From assembly GCF_014652355.1 (NCBI RefSeq), contig NZ_BMYQ01000002.1, forward strand, positions 1-64,000: 64,000 bases of DNA. The letters are read 5' to 3'. Positions 19,785 through 29,079 of the stretch are shown here, piece by piece. The notes beneath the pieces are model-generated. The model saw only the letters and a program-made list of their open reading frames with translations. It was not told where the DNA came from and made no database searches. The translations under genes and the position numbers were made by a program. Source of the DNA: Gemmobacter lanyuensis. GTDB lineage: Bacteria > Pseudomonadota > Alphaproteobacteria > Rhodobacterales > Rhodobacteraceae. Every line of letters starts with the position of its first letter. Positions within the stretch are counted from its first letter, which is position 1.

Positions 19785-22058
19785 ATGTCCCGATTCGCTG
19801 CCCCGATTGCTGAGCAGATCTGGGATATGAAGTATCGCCTGAAAGAGGCGGACGGCACCCCGATCGATGGAACCGTGGAAGACACGTGGCGCCGAATCGC
19901 CCGCGCGCTGGCCGAGGTGGAAACCGACAAGGCCGCCTGGGAAGAGAAATTCTATCACGCGCTGGAAGATTTCAAATATCTGCCCGCCGGGCGCATTACC
20001 GCCGGCGCGGGCACCGGCCGCACTGTCACGCTGTTCAACTGCTTTGTCATGGGCACCGTGCCCGACAGCATGTCTGGCATTTTCGACGCGCTGAAAGAAG
20101 CCGCGCTGACCATGCAGCAGGGCGGCGGCATCGGCTATGATTTTTCGACCATCCGCCCCCGCGGGGCCGAGGTGAAGGGCGTGGCCGCCGATGCCTCGGG
20201 CCCGCTGTCCTTCATGGATGTCTGGGATGCGATGTGCCGCACCATCATGTCGGCCGGGTCGCGTCGCGGTGCGATGATGGCGACGATGCGCTGCGACCAC
20301 CCCGATGTCGAAGCCTTCATCGAGGCCAAGCGCGACCCCGCCCGCCTGCGGATGTTCAACCTTTCGGTTCTGGTCACCGACCCCTTCATGGACGCGGTCA
20401 AGGCCGATGGTCCCTGGGATCTGGTCTTTGGTGGCAAGGTCTATCGCACCGTTCAGGCGCGTGACCTGTGGAACAAGATCATGCGGAACACCTATGATTT
20501 CGCCGAACCCGGCGTGATCTTCATCGACCGCATCAACAAGATGAACAACCTAGGCTATGCGGAAACCATCGCCGCGACCAACCCCTGCGGCGAACAGCCC
20601 CTGCCGCCCTATGGCGCCTGCCTGCTGGGGTCGATCAACCTTGCCATGCTGGTGAGCAACCCCTTCACCGCCGAGGCCAAGCTTGATCCGGCCGCGCTGG
20701 ACAATCTGGTGCGCCTCTCGGTCCGCATGATGGACAATGTGGTCGATGCCTCGCGCTTCCCGCTGCCCGAACAGGCGCATGAGGCCCGCAACAAGCGCCG
20801 CATCGGCCTGGGCGTGACCGGCCTTGCCGATGCGCTGCTGATGCTGGGGCTGCGCTATGGCTCGGCCGAGGCGGCGGCACAGACCGAAGCCTGGATGAAG
20901 GCGATTGCGCGCGCCTCTTACCTTGCCTCGGTGGATCTGGCGAAAGAGAAGGGCCCCTTCCCGCTGTTCGACGCCGAGAAATATCTGGCCACCGGCAACA
21001 TGCTGCAGATGGACGAGGACGTGCGCGAAGCGATCCGCACCCACGGCATCCGCAATGCCCTTCTGACCTCGATCGCGCCGACGGGGACGATCTCGCTTTA
21101 TGCAGGGAACGTGTCCTCGGGAATCGAGCCGGTCTTTGCCTATGCCTATACCCGCAAGGTCCTGCAGAAAGACGGCTCGCGCACCGAGGAAGAGGTCGTG
21201 GACTATGCCGTGAAGATGTGGCGCGATCTCAAGGGCGATGCCCCCCTGCCCGACTATTTCGTGAACGCCCAGACCCTGCCCCCGCTGGAACATGTGCGGA
21301 TGCAGGCGGCGGCGCAGAAATGGATCGATTCCAGCATCTCGAAGACCATCAACTGCCCCGAAGACATCAGCTTTGACGATTTCAAAGAGGTCTACATGGC
21401 CGCCTGGGATCAGGGCTGCAAGGGCTGCACCACCTATCGCCCGAATGCGGTGACCGGGTCGGTCCTGTCGGTTTCGGAAAGCAGCGAAAAGACCCCGTCC
21501 GAGGCCCCGCAAACCGCCGAAACGAACGGGGGCGAAGTGGTCTACCTGTCGGACCCGCTGGACCGTCCGGCAGCGCTGGAAGGCCAGACCTACAAGATCA
21601 AGTGGCCGGGCAGCGAACATGCGCTGTATATCACCATCAACGACATCGTGATCGCCGGTCACCGCCGCCCGTTCGAGGTCTTCATCAACTCCAAGAACAT
21701 GGAGCATTTCGCCTGGACCGTGGCGCTGACGCGCATGATCTCGGCCGTGTTCCGTCGCGGCGGCGATGTGTCCTTTGTGGTGGAAGAGCTGAAGGCCGTG
21801 TTCGACCCGCGCGGCGGCGCCTGGATGGAAGGGCGCTACATTCCCTCGATCCTTGCGGCCATTGGCGGCGTGATCGAAAAGCACCTGGTGCTGATCGGCT
21901 TCATCGAGGGTGAGGGCATGGGCCTGAAGGCCGATCCCAAGGCCGAAGTCGTCGCCGCCCGCCCCAGCAAGGCCTGCGAAAGCTGTGGCAGCTTCGACCT
22001 GCGGATGGTCGAAGGCTGCATGACCTGCGGCAGCTGCGGCCAGAGCAAATGCGGCTGA
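19785..22058 (+). CDS. nrdJ: Adenosylcobalamin-dependent ribonucleotide reductase (class II)
   Basis: A 757-residue class II RNR that reduces ribonucleotides with coenzyme B12. Visible features are FNCFVMGTVPDSMSGIFD, the GGGIGYDFSTIRPRGA loop, the catalytic NPCGEQPLPPYGACLLGS (active-site Asn, Cys and Glu), the SIAPTGTIS phosphate loop and a C-terminal CxxC...CxxCGxxKCG tail with the redox cysteines. AAGGAGAG lies 4 nt before the ATG at 19785. No cobalamin riboswitch is evident in the 126-bp upstream gap. The 3' end matters because a Tn7-like transposon is inserted 25 bp after its stop codon, separating the gene from the hairpin at 42531-42561 that fits as its terminator. Confidence 0.95.
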   Translation: MSRFAAPIAEQIWDMKYRLKEADGTPIDGTVEDTWRRIARALAEVETDKAAWEEKFYHALEDFKYLPAGRITAGAGTGRTVTLFNCFVMGTVPDSMSGIFDALKEAALTMQQGGGIGYDFSTIRPRGAEVKGVAADASGPLSFMDVWDAMCRTIMSAGSRRGAMMATMRCDHPDVEAFIEAKRDPARLRMFNLSVLVTDPFMDAVKADGPWDLVFGGKVYRTVQARDLWNKIMRNTYDFAEPGVIFIDRINKMNNLGYAETIAATNPCGEQPLPPYGACLLGSINLAMLVSNPFTAEAKLDPAALDNLVRLSVRMMDNVVDASRFPLPEQAHEARNKRRIGLGVTGLADALLMLGLRYGSAEAAAQTEAWMKAIARASYLASVDLAKEKGPFPLFDAEKYLATGNMLQMDEDVREAIRTHGIRNALLTSIAPTGTISLYAGNVSSGIEPVFAYAYTRKVLQKDGSRTEEEVVDYAVKMWRDLKGDAPLPDYFVNAQTLPPLEHVRMQAAAQKWIDSSISKTINCPEDISFDDFKEVYMAAWDQGCKGCTTYRPNAVTGSVLSVSESSEKTPSEAPQTAETNGGEVVYLSDPLDRPAALEGQTYKIKWPGSEHALYITINDIVIAGHRRPFEVFINSKNMEHFAWTVALTRMISAVFRRGGDVSFVVEELKAVFDPRGGAWMEGRYIPSILAAIGGVIEKHLVLIGFIEGEGMGLKADPKAEVVAARPSKACESCGSFDLRMVEGCMTCGSCGQSKCG

Positions 22059-22078
22059 GCCTTCGGGCCAGTTTGCGA

Positions 22079-22083
22079 CATGA
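22079..22083. repeat. Target-site duplication, left copy (CATGA)
   Basis: The pentamer CATGA directly abuts the left transposon end and recurs immediately outside the right end at 42526-42530. Tn7/Tn5053-type elements make 5-bp duplications. Confidence 0.85.
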
Positions 22084-22110
22084 TGAAAAATCAGGCAATT
22101 GAGGCCCATT
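22084..22110 (+). repeat. Left terminal inverted repeat of the Tn7-like element
   Basis: It begins TGAAAAATCAGGCAATT and continues GAGGCCCATT. Read from the outside inward, the right end begins TGAAAAACCATGCAATT and continues CAGGCCCACT; 23 of 27 positions agree. Further inward, CTTCC-containing motifs at 22121-22130 and 22142-22152 resemble motifs near the right end and may be extra TnsB-binding sites. Confidence 0.85.
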
Positions 22111-22187
22111 TTGGCAAAATTGCCTTCCACTTTTCGGGTCTAATTCTTCCGCTGGACGCTAAGTAACTGAAAAGATTGAAAGTCGAA

Positions 22188-22213
22188 AACGCCGTCCCGA
22201 GAGGGGCGGCGTT
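22188..22213. terminator. Hairpin inside the left transposon end
   Basis: An 11-bp stem (AACGCCGTCCC, 22188-22198, with GGGGCGGCGTT, 22203-22213, one G-T wobble) with loop GAGA. It could stop nrdJ read-through, since the hairpin that probably served nrdJ now lies beyond the transposon. The remaining sequence between nrdJ and the ATPase gene (22059-22405) holds the transposon end and no gene I can support. Confidence 0.5.
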
Positions 22214-22405
22214 GCTCATTTCGCCTCCCGTCCAGAGGGTGGGCTTGACCGTGTTCCGGAAACAGCCTCTTTTCGGACCATGAAAGCGCATCGAGATATC
22301 CGCCCCATACGGGCCAACTGACGGGGCTTCTCAGGAACCCGAACATCAGCTTGAACTGGCCTGTCACATGGCCGTGCCCAATCCTCAAGGACGGATCCCT
22401 AACCC

Positions 22406-23521
22406 ATGAAGACCATCAAGTTTGTCGATATCCGCGATTACGACACCGACACGAGCAGCATCGCGGGTCATTTGACCGAGGCCCTGAAACAAATCCGCAA
22501 GAACAAGCTCGCGGCCGACCTCATCGGGAATGACGAACAATCAGAGGGGTTGAAGTCCAGCGATCCAGACGGATTTGCCGATGAACTCTCCGCCGGTGTC
22601 GAGCTGACCTATCGCGACAAGAGCCGGATCCTGGAACGTGCCCGGCGGCTTGCCGAACGCAGGGCGACTGCCAGTGGAACCAGCCATCTGAAGAAGGAGG
22701 AAGTGGCGCGCCTGGCCCCTGTGGTTGCGGGAATCCAGTTGGTGATGGCGAAGGATGAACATTGGGCGGACGAAGTCGCCGCGGCCATTCACGACGACAT
22801 GCCGTGGATGGCCAAGGCATCGGAGTATGTGTGGCATGGCCTTCGTCGTGCTGCACAACGACAGGAGGCCATTTCCTTTCGGCCCCTGATCCTGAATGGC
22901 CCTGCCGGGATCGGCAAGTCCGTCTGGGCGCGTTCGCTGGCCAAGGCCTTGGAGCTCCCGATGGCCGATATCGACGCAAGCAAGGGCGGCGCGGGGTTCT
23001 CGCTGGTCGGCGTGGAACGGGGCTGGTCAACTGCCCAAGCTGGACGCCCCCTAGACATCATGCTGGCAAAGCGGATCGGCAATCCTCTGGTCGTCGTGGA
23101 TGAGATCTGCAAGGCGGCGTCGATGAGCTCGACCAAGGGGACCTTCCATTCCTTCGCGAATGGCCTCCTCTCGCTGCTCGAGCCGGTCAGTTCGGAGGCC
23201 TGGGAATGCCCCTACTTCCGGCTCCAATTCAATATGTCCCATATCATCTGGGTTTTGACCGCGAACGATGTCAGCAGGGTTTCGGAGCCCCTGCGCAGCC
23301 GTTGTCAGGTCATCGAGATCCCGGACATCACTTCCGAACAGTTGCAGGCCTTTGCGGTGAAGCGTGGGGGCAAGATGGGACTTTCCCAGGAATCCGTGGA
23401 TGCGATTGTCACCGCGATCATTCAGGCACCGATCGTCACCGGACGGCGCATCAGCCTGCGCGATGTGGTCAGGATGTTGGATCGGGCAGAGATGCTTGAA
23501 GGCCGGCCGCGTCTGCAGTGA
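22406..23521 (+). CDS. Lon-like AAA+ ATPase
   Basis: A 371-residue protein with an all-helical charged N-terminal region (1-150) and one AAA+ module. The module has Walker A GPAGIGKS (165-172), Walker B VVVDE (229-233), sensor-1 Asn in WVLTANDVSRVSEPLRSRC (about 282-300) with an arginine finger, and a short lid. The module looks like that of Lon, but there is no Ser-Lys protease domain. It is the only plus-strand gene on the nrdJ-proximal side and sits 322 bp inside the left end. No partner gene overlaps it. It may be a solitary defence ATPase or an accessory of transposition; the sequence does not decide. Confidence 0.8.
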   Translation: MKTIKFVDIRDYDTDTSSIAGHLTEALKQIRKNKLAADLIGNDEQSEGLKSSDPDGFADELSAGVELTYRDKSRILERARRLAERRATASGTSHLKKEEVARLAPVVAGIQLVMAKDEHWADEVAAAIHDDMPWMAKASEYVWHGLRRAAQRQEAISFRPLILNGPAGIGKSVWARSLAKALELPMADIDASKGGAGFSLVGVERGWSTAQAGRPLDIMLAKRIGNPLVVVDEICKAASMSSTKGTFHSFANGLLSLLEPVSSEAWECPYFRLQFNMSHIIWVLTANDVSRVSEPLRSRCQVIEIPDITSEQLQAFAVKRGGKMGLSQESVDAIVTAIIQAPIVTGRRISLRDVVRMLDRAEMLEGRPRLQ

Positions 23522-23554
23522 CCCGGCTGGCACCCAAGAGGGAGCACACTCCGG

Positions 23555-23607
23555 AATGTCCCACACAGGTTACATTAAGCCCGATAATGTAACCTGTGTG
23601 GGACATT
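23555..23607. repeat. Perfect 23-bp inverted repeat with 7-nt loop
   Basis: The arms are 23555-23577 and 23585-23607; the core reads TGTCCCACACAGGTTACATT and its exact complement, with loop AGCCCGA. It lies between the convergent ATPase and CD-NTase genes, so a bidirectional terminator is possible, although no T-run follows on the plus side. Perfection over 23 bp also suggests a remnant of a small transposable element or a protein-binding site. Confidence 0.85.
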
Positions 23608-23666
23608 TCAAACATCAGCCAGGCAGCCAAATCGTATTGGGCTTCCCGGAATCCGCGCCGCCCATC

Positions 23667-25127
23667 CTACTCGATAACGACTATGAACGGATCCGTGCGC
23701 GAAACCATCGCCCTATCCCTCTTACGTACAACGAATGCTTCCACAAAATGTATCCCCCTGTAGCTTAGGCTCTCCCAGCGTTCAGCAGATTTATACTCGC
23801 GAATAATATCCCCCCTAAGCTGTCCGGCATCCACTGCTTCACTGCCCGTGTTTGCTACTCGCCAAAATATTTCGTAATTCTGCCAATCCATTGGCATGCC
23901 AGTTTGAAGATGAAGTGAAAATTTTATTTCCTGCCCTTTGCGTGTCGGCTGGCCACTTTCGATGCGCTGCCCGTAAATGGCCCCACGCTCTCGATGGACG
24001 GTGGCAGTGATGAACGTACGGAATTTTCCGCTATCTGCATCGTGCCATTCTGGATCTTCAAGGTAAGGCAGATCCAGGGCATCGAGCGGAACCGTAATTC
24101 TGCCAAGCGTTTTGGCAAAATCAACTAAGTCGCCCCGTGCCGCTTCTATAAGTCTGATCAGACTTGGCTGTCGACTGCTAAGCACATCCCTGACTTTTTG
24201 AGAGAAACTCTTGGCCTGTTTGAGATCTTCGCCCTTTCCAAAGTCAGATCCGAATACCTTCCGCCACTTTCTTATACTCTTGTTGAACTCACCCTCTTGA
24301 TAGGCATCATCAACCCATTTGCGGTATCGAGCGATACATTTTCTGAAGTTCTCATACTGGACATCATCCCAGCAGGCGGAAAAATCCTCATTGGTGAATG
24401 GGTTTGTCACGGCCGGCTTAACCGGGCGAATTGATAGGAAGGTGTCAAGACGTTGCATCAATGTGCGTAGTGCGGATGGTGTATCAACAAACAGATCAGA
24501 CCCCTTATCGGCTGCGGATATTTGCCCCGCCAAAAGGGTTGTTAAGCATATTGAAGAGCAAGTGAAGGTTCTCTTGATGTCACGCAAATATTTAAGTAGT
24601 CGCGTAACTTTCCGAAAGGAGTTATTTCCGGAGTTTGAGTTGGCTTCTATCAGCCATTTGGTAAATTTTATTGGCTCTGAAACTTCGAAATCGTTGGTGT
24701 CTCGATTGCAGACTTCCAAGGTGCCGGGGAATATCCGTGCGCTGACACATGGAGCGATGTCCATCATTCTATCATTGGCATAATTAAGCGTTACACAATG
24801 CGAGAACCTCTGAACCTTGTCCCGGTAACGATCGGATCCCCTAAAGATATCATAGAGGTGATTTATGTAGTCTTCTGCTCCCCAATCCGGCACTGGATCC
24901 ACGATTGCCAGAATATCCGCATCAAACGCTCCGTCACCAACAGGCTTGATAATCGTTTGGTGCGCCCAAGAGCCTTGTGGATACCAACTTGTTATTTTTG
25001 CAGCCCACGCGGAACTCCCCAGGAAGTCGTTAACCGCAGCAGAGGAAGCATTTAGGCGATCTAAGCGCGACTGGTTGATATTGACTGTATCTCTGAGGAA
25101 ATCGTCAAAAATTCTTACATTCTTCAT
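23667..25127 (-). CDS. CBASS CD-NTase with AGS-C sensor domain
   Basis: A 486-residue nucleotidyltransferase of the cGAS/DncV-like (SMODS) family that would make a cyclic oligonucleotide alarm signal upon phage infection. The active site shows GS at 52-53 (YPQGSWAHQ), the acidic pair D69/D71 in FDADIL and a third acid D123 in MMDIAPC. A helical SMODS region follows, and the C-terminal third (about 350-486, with FRTFITATVHRERG and QEIKFSLHLQTGMP) matches the AGS-C sensor domain. Its ATG overlaps the effector stop by 4 nt. The gene is visibly more AT-rich than the chromosome and than the hsd genes, suggesting separate acquisition. Confidence 0.88.
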   Translation of the reverse strand: MKNVRIFDDFLRDTVNINQSRLDRLNASSAAVNDFLGSSAWAAKITSWYPQGSWAHQTIIKPVGDGAFDADILAIVDPVPDWGAEDYINHLYDIFRGSDRYRDKVQRFSHCVTLNYANDRMMDIAPCVSARIFPGTLEVCNRDTNDFEVSEPIKFTKWLIEANSNSGNNSFRKVTRLLKYLRDIKRTFTCSSICLTTLLAGQISAADKGSDLFVDTPSALRTLMQRLDTFLSIRPVKPAVTNPFTNEDFSACWDDVQYENFRKCIARYRKWVDDAYQEGEFNKSIRKWRKVFGSDFGKGEDLKQAKSFSQKVRDVLSSRQPSLIRLIEAARGDLVDFAKTLGRITVPLDALDLPYLEDPEWHDADSGKFRTFITATVHRERGAIYGQRIESGQPTRKGQEIKFSLHLQTGMPMDWQNYEIFWRVANTGSEAVDAGQLRGDIIREYKSAERWESLSYRGIHFVEAFVVRKRDRAMVSRTDPFIVVIE

Positions 25128-25951
25128 TTACTGGGAGCTCCGCTCAGCGTTGCCCAGATTTTCTCCATCTTTGTCCGCATCACGGAGTAAGTAAAAGGTA
25201 ACGCTTCCGGGCTCGAATCAATGGCCCCGGAATAGTCCAAGAGTATCATCAAGACGTCGATCCGGGGCGATCCATTCATTCGAGCCGCTACACATCGAGC
25301 CTGAATCTCTTTTGCGGATATCGAACATGATCTATACGAGATCCACGCGTTAAATAATCCACCAGATAGGATAAAAACGGTTAGTGAAATAAAGAGGCGC
25401 GCTCCATCAATTAAGTGACCGTTTTCCGCATCAGGAATTGCGAAAAATACAATTCCAAGCCAGATTACAGTGTAGGCTCCCAAGACCCACGAGAGCAATG
25501 TAAAACTCGCCCTTTGCACTTTTGCAGTGTAGAATGCAGACTCTTCTATGTTGTCGAGTAGCCGCATGTACCCGGCAACTTGGCTTGATGCGTAGTAATT
25601 TGCGTCGCAACTCTTTTCGGCCAGTTCCTGGGTAACGGTAAAGCTGTCTAGCAGTGCTGCTCTCTCGCGACTTGTTAAGTCTTCACCAAATGAGTCTACT
25701 AAAAGTGCAGCGCGGCGGGCAGCATGCGCCGCGTCTCTTTTCTTTTGATAGGAAAAAAGAGAAAGCACCCAGAAAAGTAGAAAAACTCCATTTGCAATCG
25801 TTAGAACGTAAACAGCAGTTTTTTCCTCGATATATATTGAAGCGGCAGCGGGTACCGTTGCCAGGATCAACAGTATCGCTGAGATCTTCATTTGCCAGGA
25901 CGATGCTTGATATTGCGATTTGAGGTAGCCAATATATTGGTTCTTACTCAT
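25124..25951 (-). CDS. S-4TM-type CBASS membrane effector
   Basis: A 275-residue protein with four transmembrane segments in two pairs (about 22-41, 46-67, 150-172 and 183-205), the layout of the SMODS-associated 4TM effector. Such effectors are thought to open the inner membrane when bound by the cyclic nucleotide, killing the infected cell. The start at 25951 overlaps the hsdR stop (ATGA), and its stop overlaps the CD-NTase start (ATGA). The frame is open further upstream inside hsdR, but that segment is not hydrophobic or family-like. No cap2/cap3 or other ancillary gene is present, so this is a minimal two-gene CBASS. Confidence 0.85.
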   Translation of the reverse strand: MSKNQYIGYLKSQYQASSWQMKISAILLILATVPAAASIYIEEKTAVYVLTIANGVFLLFWVLSLFSYQKKRDAAHAARRAALLVDSFGEDLTSRERAALLDSFTVTQELAEKSCDANYYASSQVAGYMRLLDNIEESAFYTAKVQRASFTLLSWVLGAYTVIWLGIVFFAIPDAENGHLIDGARLFISLTVFILSGGLFNAWISYRSCSISAKEIQARCVAARMNGSPRIDVLMILLDYSGAIDSSPEALPFTYSVMRTKMEKIWATLSGAPSK

Positions 25952-28900
25952 GAAAATGCCTTTGCCAGAACTTCTGCTTGTTGCAGAACTTTCTTTACGG
26001 ATTCCGCCTGTAGGTCTGGCGGGAAGCCATGCTTCTTCAAAATCCGCTTGATCGTGATCCTCATCTTTGTTCGCACGTTCTGCTTCCTCCACCAATCCAC
26101 TGAGGACGTGTTCTGAACCGCGGTAACCAGCTCCTGGGCAATGACGCGCAGCTCTTCATTTCCCATCAGGTCTCTGGCACTGTCGTTTTGCGCCAGGGCA
26201 TCATAGAAGGCCACCTCTTCGGCAGTCAGGCCGTCGGCCGGCTGCATCTGAAGCTCCTTCGCCATGTCGATCATTTCCTTGATGACCTGGATCGCATCGA
26301 TGCTGCGGTTGTGATACCGCGCCATGGCATCCTGAAGCCGCTTGGAGAATGCTTCGTTCTGGGTCTTGTTGGTGCGGGTCCTCGTACGAATTTCGCCGTT
26401 CAAGAGCTGCTTCAAAGCTTCCACGGCAAGATTCTTGTATGGCGTGTTCTTGAGGCCAAGGAGGAAATCCTCGCTCAAGACGCTGAGGTCTGGCTTATCG
26501 ATCCCTGCAGCTTGCAGGATATCGATCACCTCGGTCGATGCCACGGCTCGGTTCAGAAGCTGCGCAATCGCCAGTTCTGCTTCCTCAGCGGTGCGGGCCG
26601 TGCGGGTAGAAGCGTCCATTTTGCGGATGGCAGCTTGGACTGCCACGAAGAAGCCGACCTCATCCTTGACCAACCCGGCCTCAACTGAACCTGCGGCAAT
26701 TCGAAAGGCGCGGACCAAGCCCGCAACAGCCTTCATGAAACGCTTCTTCGAGTCCTCGCGATTGGCTGCCTCCTTTTCTGCGACTTTCAAGGTCAGCGCA
26801 TGTTCGATCGCCAAGGGCAACATCTTGATGCGGTCTGCGGCCGTCCCCTTGACAGCATCCATATAGGGAACGCCGAAGAACATGTCGCGCATGATGTCCA
26901 TCTGCGTCCGCAGGGCAAACACCGCCTCGTCCTGATTGATGCCGGTCTGCTTCTGGTCGGCATTCGAGTAGTGCTTCAGCGCCTTCTTCAGGTCGGCCGC
27001 AAGACCGATGTAATCTACCACCAGACCAGCAGGCTTGGATCCGAAGACCCGGTTGATCCGGGTAATCGCCTGCATCAGGCCGTGCCCCTTCATCGGCTTG
27101 TCGAGGTAAAGCGTGTGCATGCAAGGGGCGTCAAAGCCGGTCAGCCACATGTCCCGGACGATCACCAGCTTCAACCCATCCGAGGGATCACGATACCTTG
27201 TGCGAAGGGTTTCGAGCCGAGATTTGGAGCGAATGTGGGGTTGAAATTCGGCAGGATCCTGAGCCGCACCCGTCATGACCACTTTCACGGCACCGGCGGC
27301 GTCCTCATCGGCGTGCCAGTCCGGGTGCGCGGCTACGATCCGATTGTAAACCTCAACGCAGATGCGCCGGGACATGCAGACGATCATCGCCTTGCCGCCA
27401 TCCATGGCTTCGATGCGAGCCTCGAAATGCTGAAGGATATCTGCAACAACGGCATCCAGGCGAGGCTCTGCCCCAACAAGCTTTTCCAGCTGCGTCCATT
27501 TGGACGACATCGCGCCTTTGCTGTCCGCGTCAAACTCGACCCCGTCAGCTTCGGCGTCTTCGATGATCTCTTCGAATTCGGCATCGATAATCTCACCGAT
27601 ATCCTTGGCCAATTCGATCTTGGCGACACGGCCCTCGTAGTAAATCGGAACCGTGGCCCCGTCTGAGACAGCCTGGGCGACGTCATAGACGTCGATGTAA
27701 TCCCCAAAGACAGCTTGCGTGTCTGCGCCCACCAACTCAATTGGGGTGCCGGTGAAACCGACGTAGACAGCGTTCGGCAGGGCGGTGCGAAGGTGGTGGG
27801 CAAACCCGTATTTTGTCTCACCCGTTTCCCGGCTGACCTTGGCCTCAAATCCATACTGGGACCGGTGAGCTTCGTCTGCGAACACCACCACGTTCGAGCG
27901 ATCGGTCAGCACCCCGAAATCGGTCTCGCCTTTCCCGGGTCGGAATTTCTGGATGGTGGCGAATATCACCCCGCCGACCTTTCGATCGGCCAGCTTCTTC
28001 CGCAGATCCGGCACATCTTCTGCCTGAACGGGCGTTTCCCCGAAAAGCGCTGCGCAACGTGCAAATGTGGCAAAGAGCTGGTTGTCGAGATCATTGCGGT
28101 CGGTGATCACGACCAGCGTGGGATTTTCCAGCCGAGGGTCGCGCATCAAGCGTCCGCCAAGGAAGGTCATCAGAAGGGATTTCCCCGAACCTTGCGTATG
28201 CCACATGACGCCGCCGCGACCATCCTCGTCGCGAGCTTCGACCACCGCCTTCACGCCTTTCCGGACTGCATGGAATTGGTGATAGCCCGCGATCTTTTTG
28301 ATGGGGCCTTTTCCTTCATCCTCGAAGACCGTGCAGAAGCGCATCATTTCCAGGATGACTTCCTGGTTGAGAAGGCCGTGCATGAGGGTGTGGAGCGCCA
28401 AGGCTGAACCGTCTTCAACCAGCGTCTCACCATCAACCGTGCGCCAGCGCATGAAGCGATCGTAATTGGCCGACAAAGAAGCGTAGCGGGCTGTCACGCC
28501 CTCGGAAATCACATTGAAAGCATTCGTGCGGAACAGGTCAGGGATTTGTGACTTGTACGTTTCGATCTGGTTGAAGGCCCCCTTCAAGGTACCCGTCTGG
28601 GTGCCTTTCAGCTCGACGACGACGATCGGCATCCCATTAAGAAAAATGAGAACGTCGGTCCTCCGCGCGCTTTTTCCAACCACTTCGAACTGGTTCACCA
28701 CCAGCCAGTCATTTTCCTTGTTTTCCCAGTCCACCAAGCGAGCCATGGCGGTCCGTTCTTCGCCCGCTTCAAACCAGGAAACAGGGACACCGCCCGTGAC
28801 CAAGCCGTGGATCCTGCGATTTTCCGACAGGAGGTCCCCCGCGAATTTGGTATCGCGGATTTCGTTCAGGGCCGTGCGGACCGCATCATCAGGCAGATGC

Positions 28901-29079
28901 GGGTTCAGGCGGCGGATGGCAGCGTCCAGCCGGCCCAGGATCAGCACGTCGTGAAAACTGTCCCGGACAGGATCGTCGGCCTCGGGCGACAGGGCGGAAC
29001 CGTGCAAGTATTGGAAGCCCAGATCCTGAAGCTCCCCAAGCGCCCATTGTTCCAGATCATCTTCGGATGCAAAGGCCAT
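25948..29079 (-). CDS. hsdR: Type I restriction enzyme, HsdR subunit
   Basis: A 1043-residue translocase-nuclease. The N-terminal PD-(D/E)xK nuclease has D142 and E156-x-K158 in VVVELKG. Walker A GSGKS is at 297-301, the DEAH box at 402-405 ([11 protein letters not shown]), then GFTGTPIE and the RecA-2 domain with [21 protein letters not shown]. The C-terminal helical domain binds HsdM. It starts 1 nt inside the previous stop (TGATG) and ends overlapping the CBASS effector start by 4 nt. All motifs look intact, so restriction is probably functional. Confidence 0.95.
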   Translation of the reverse strand: MAFASEDDLEQWALGELQDLGFQYLHGSALSPEADDPVRDSFHDVLILGRLDAAIRRLNPHLPDDAVRTALNEIRDTKFAGDLLSENRRIHGLVTGGVPVSWFEAGEERTAMARLVDWENKENDWLVVNQFEVVGKSARRTDVLIFLNGMPIVVVELKGTQTGTLKGAFNQIETYKSQIPDLFRTNAFNVISEGVTARYASLSANYDRFMRWRTVDGETLVEDGSALALHTLMHGLLNQEVILEMMRFCTVFEDEGKGPIKKIAGYHQFHAVRKGVKAVVEARDEDGRGGVMWHTQGSGKSLLMTFLGGRLMRDPRLENPTLVVITDRNDLDNQLFATFARCAALFGETPVQAEDVPDLRKKLADRKVGGVIFATIQKFRPGKGETDFGVLTDRSNVVVFADEAHRSQYGFEAKVSRETGETKYGFAHHLRTALPNAVYVGFTGTPIELVGADTQAVFGDYIDVYDVAQAVSDGATVPIYYEGRVAKIELAKDIGEIIDAEFEEIIEDAEADGVEFDADSKGAMSSKWTQLEKLVGAEPRLDAVVADILQHFEARIEAMDGGKAMIVCMSRRICVEVYNRIVAAHPDWHADEDAAGAVKVVMTGAAQDPAEFQPHIRSKSRLETLRTRYRDPSDGLKLVIVRDMWLTGFDAPCMHTLYLDKPMKGHGLMQAITRINRVFGSKPAGLVVDYIGLAADLKKALKHYSNADQKQTGINQDEAVFALRTQMDIMRDMFFGVPYMDAVKGTAADRIKMLPLAIEHALTLKVAEKEAANREDSKKRFMKAVAGLVRAFRIAAGSVEAGLVKDEVGFFVAVQAAIRKMDASTRTARTAEEAELAIAQLLNRAVASTEVIDILQAAGIDKPDLSVLSEDFLLGLKNTPYKNLAVEALKQLLNGEIRTRTRTNKTQNEAFSKRLQDAMARYHNRSIDAIQVIKEMIDMAKELQMQPADGLTAEEVAFYDALAQNDSARDLMGNEELRVIAQELVTAVQNTSSVDWWRKQNVRTKMRITIKRILKKHGFPPDLQAESVKKVLQQAEVLAKAFS

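Noticed and set aside
22059-22405. tRNA-type phage/ICE attachment site behind nrdJ
   Set aside because: No tRNA or tmRNA 3' end and no integrase gene; the junction fits a DDE transposon with 5-bp duplication.
23555-23607. The perfect inverted repeat as a boundary of the transposon
   Set aside because: No matching copy at the other side and no duplication; the ends at 22084 and 42525 have both.
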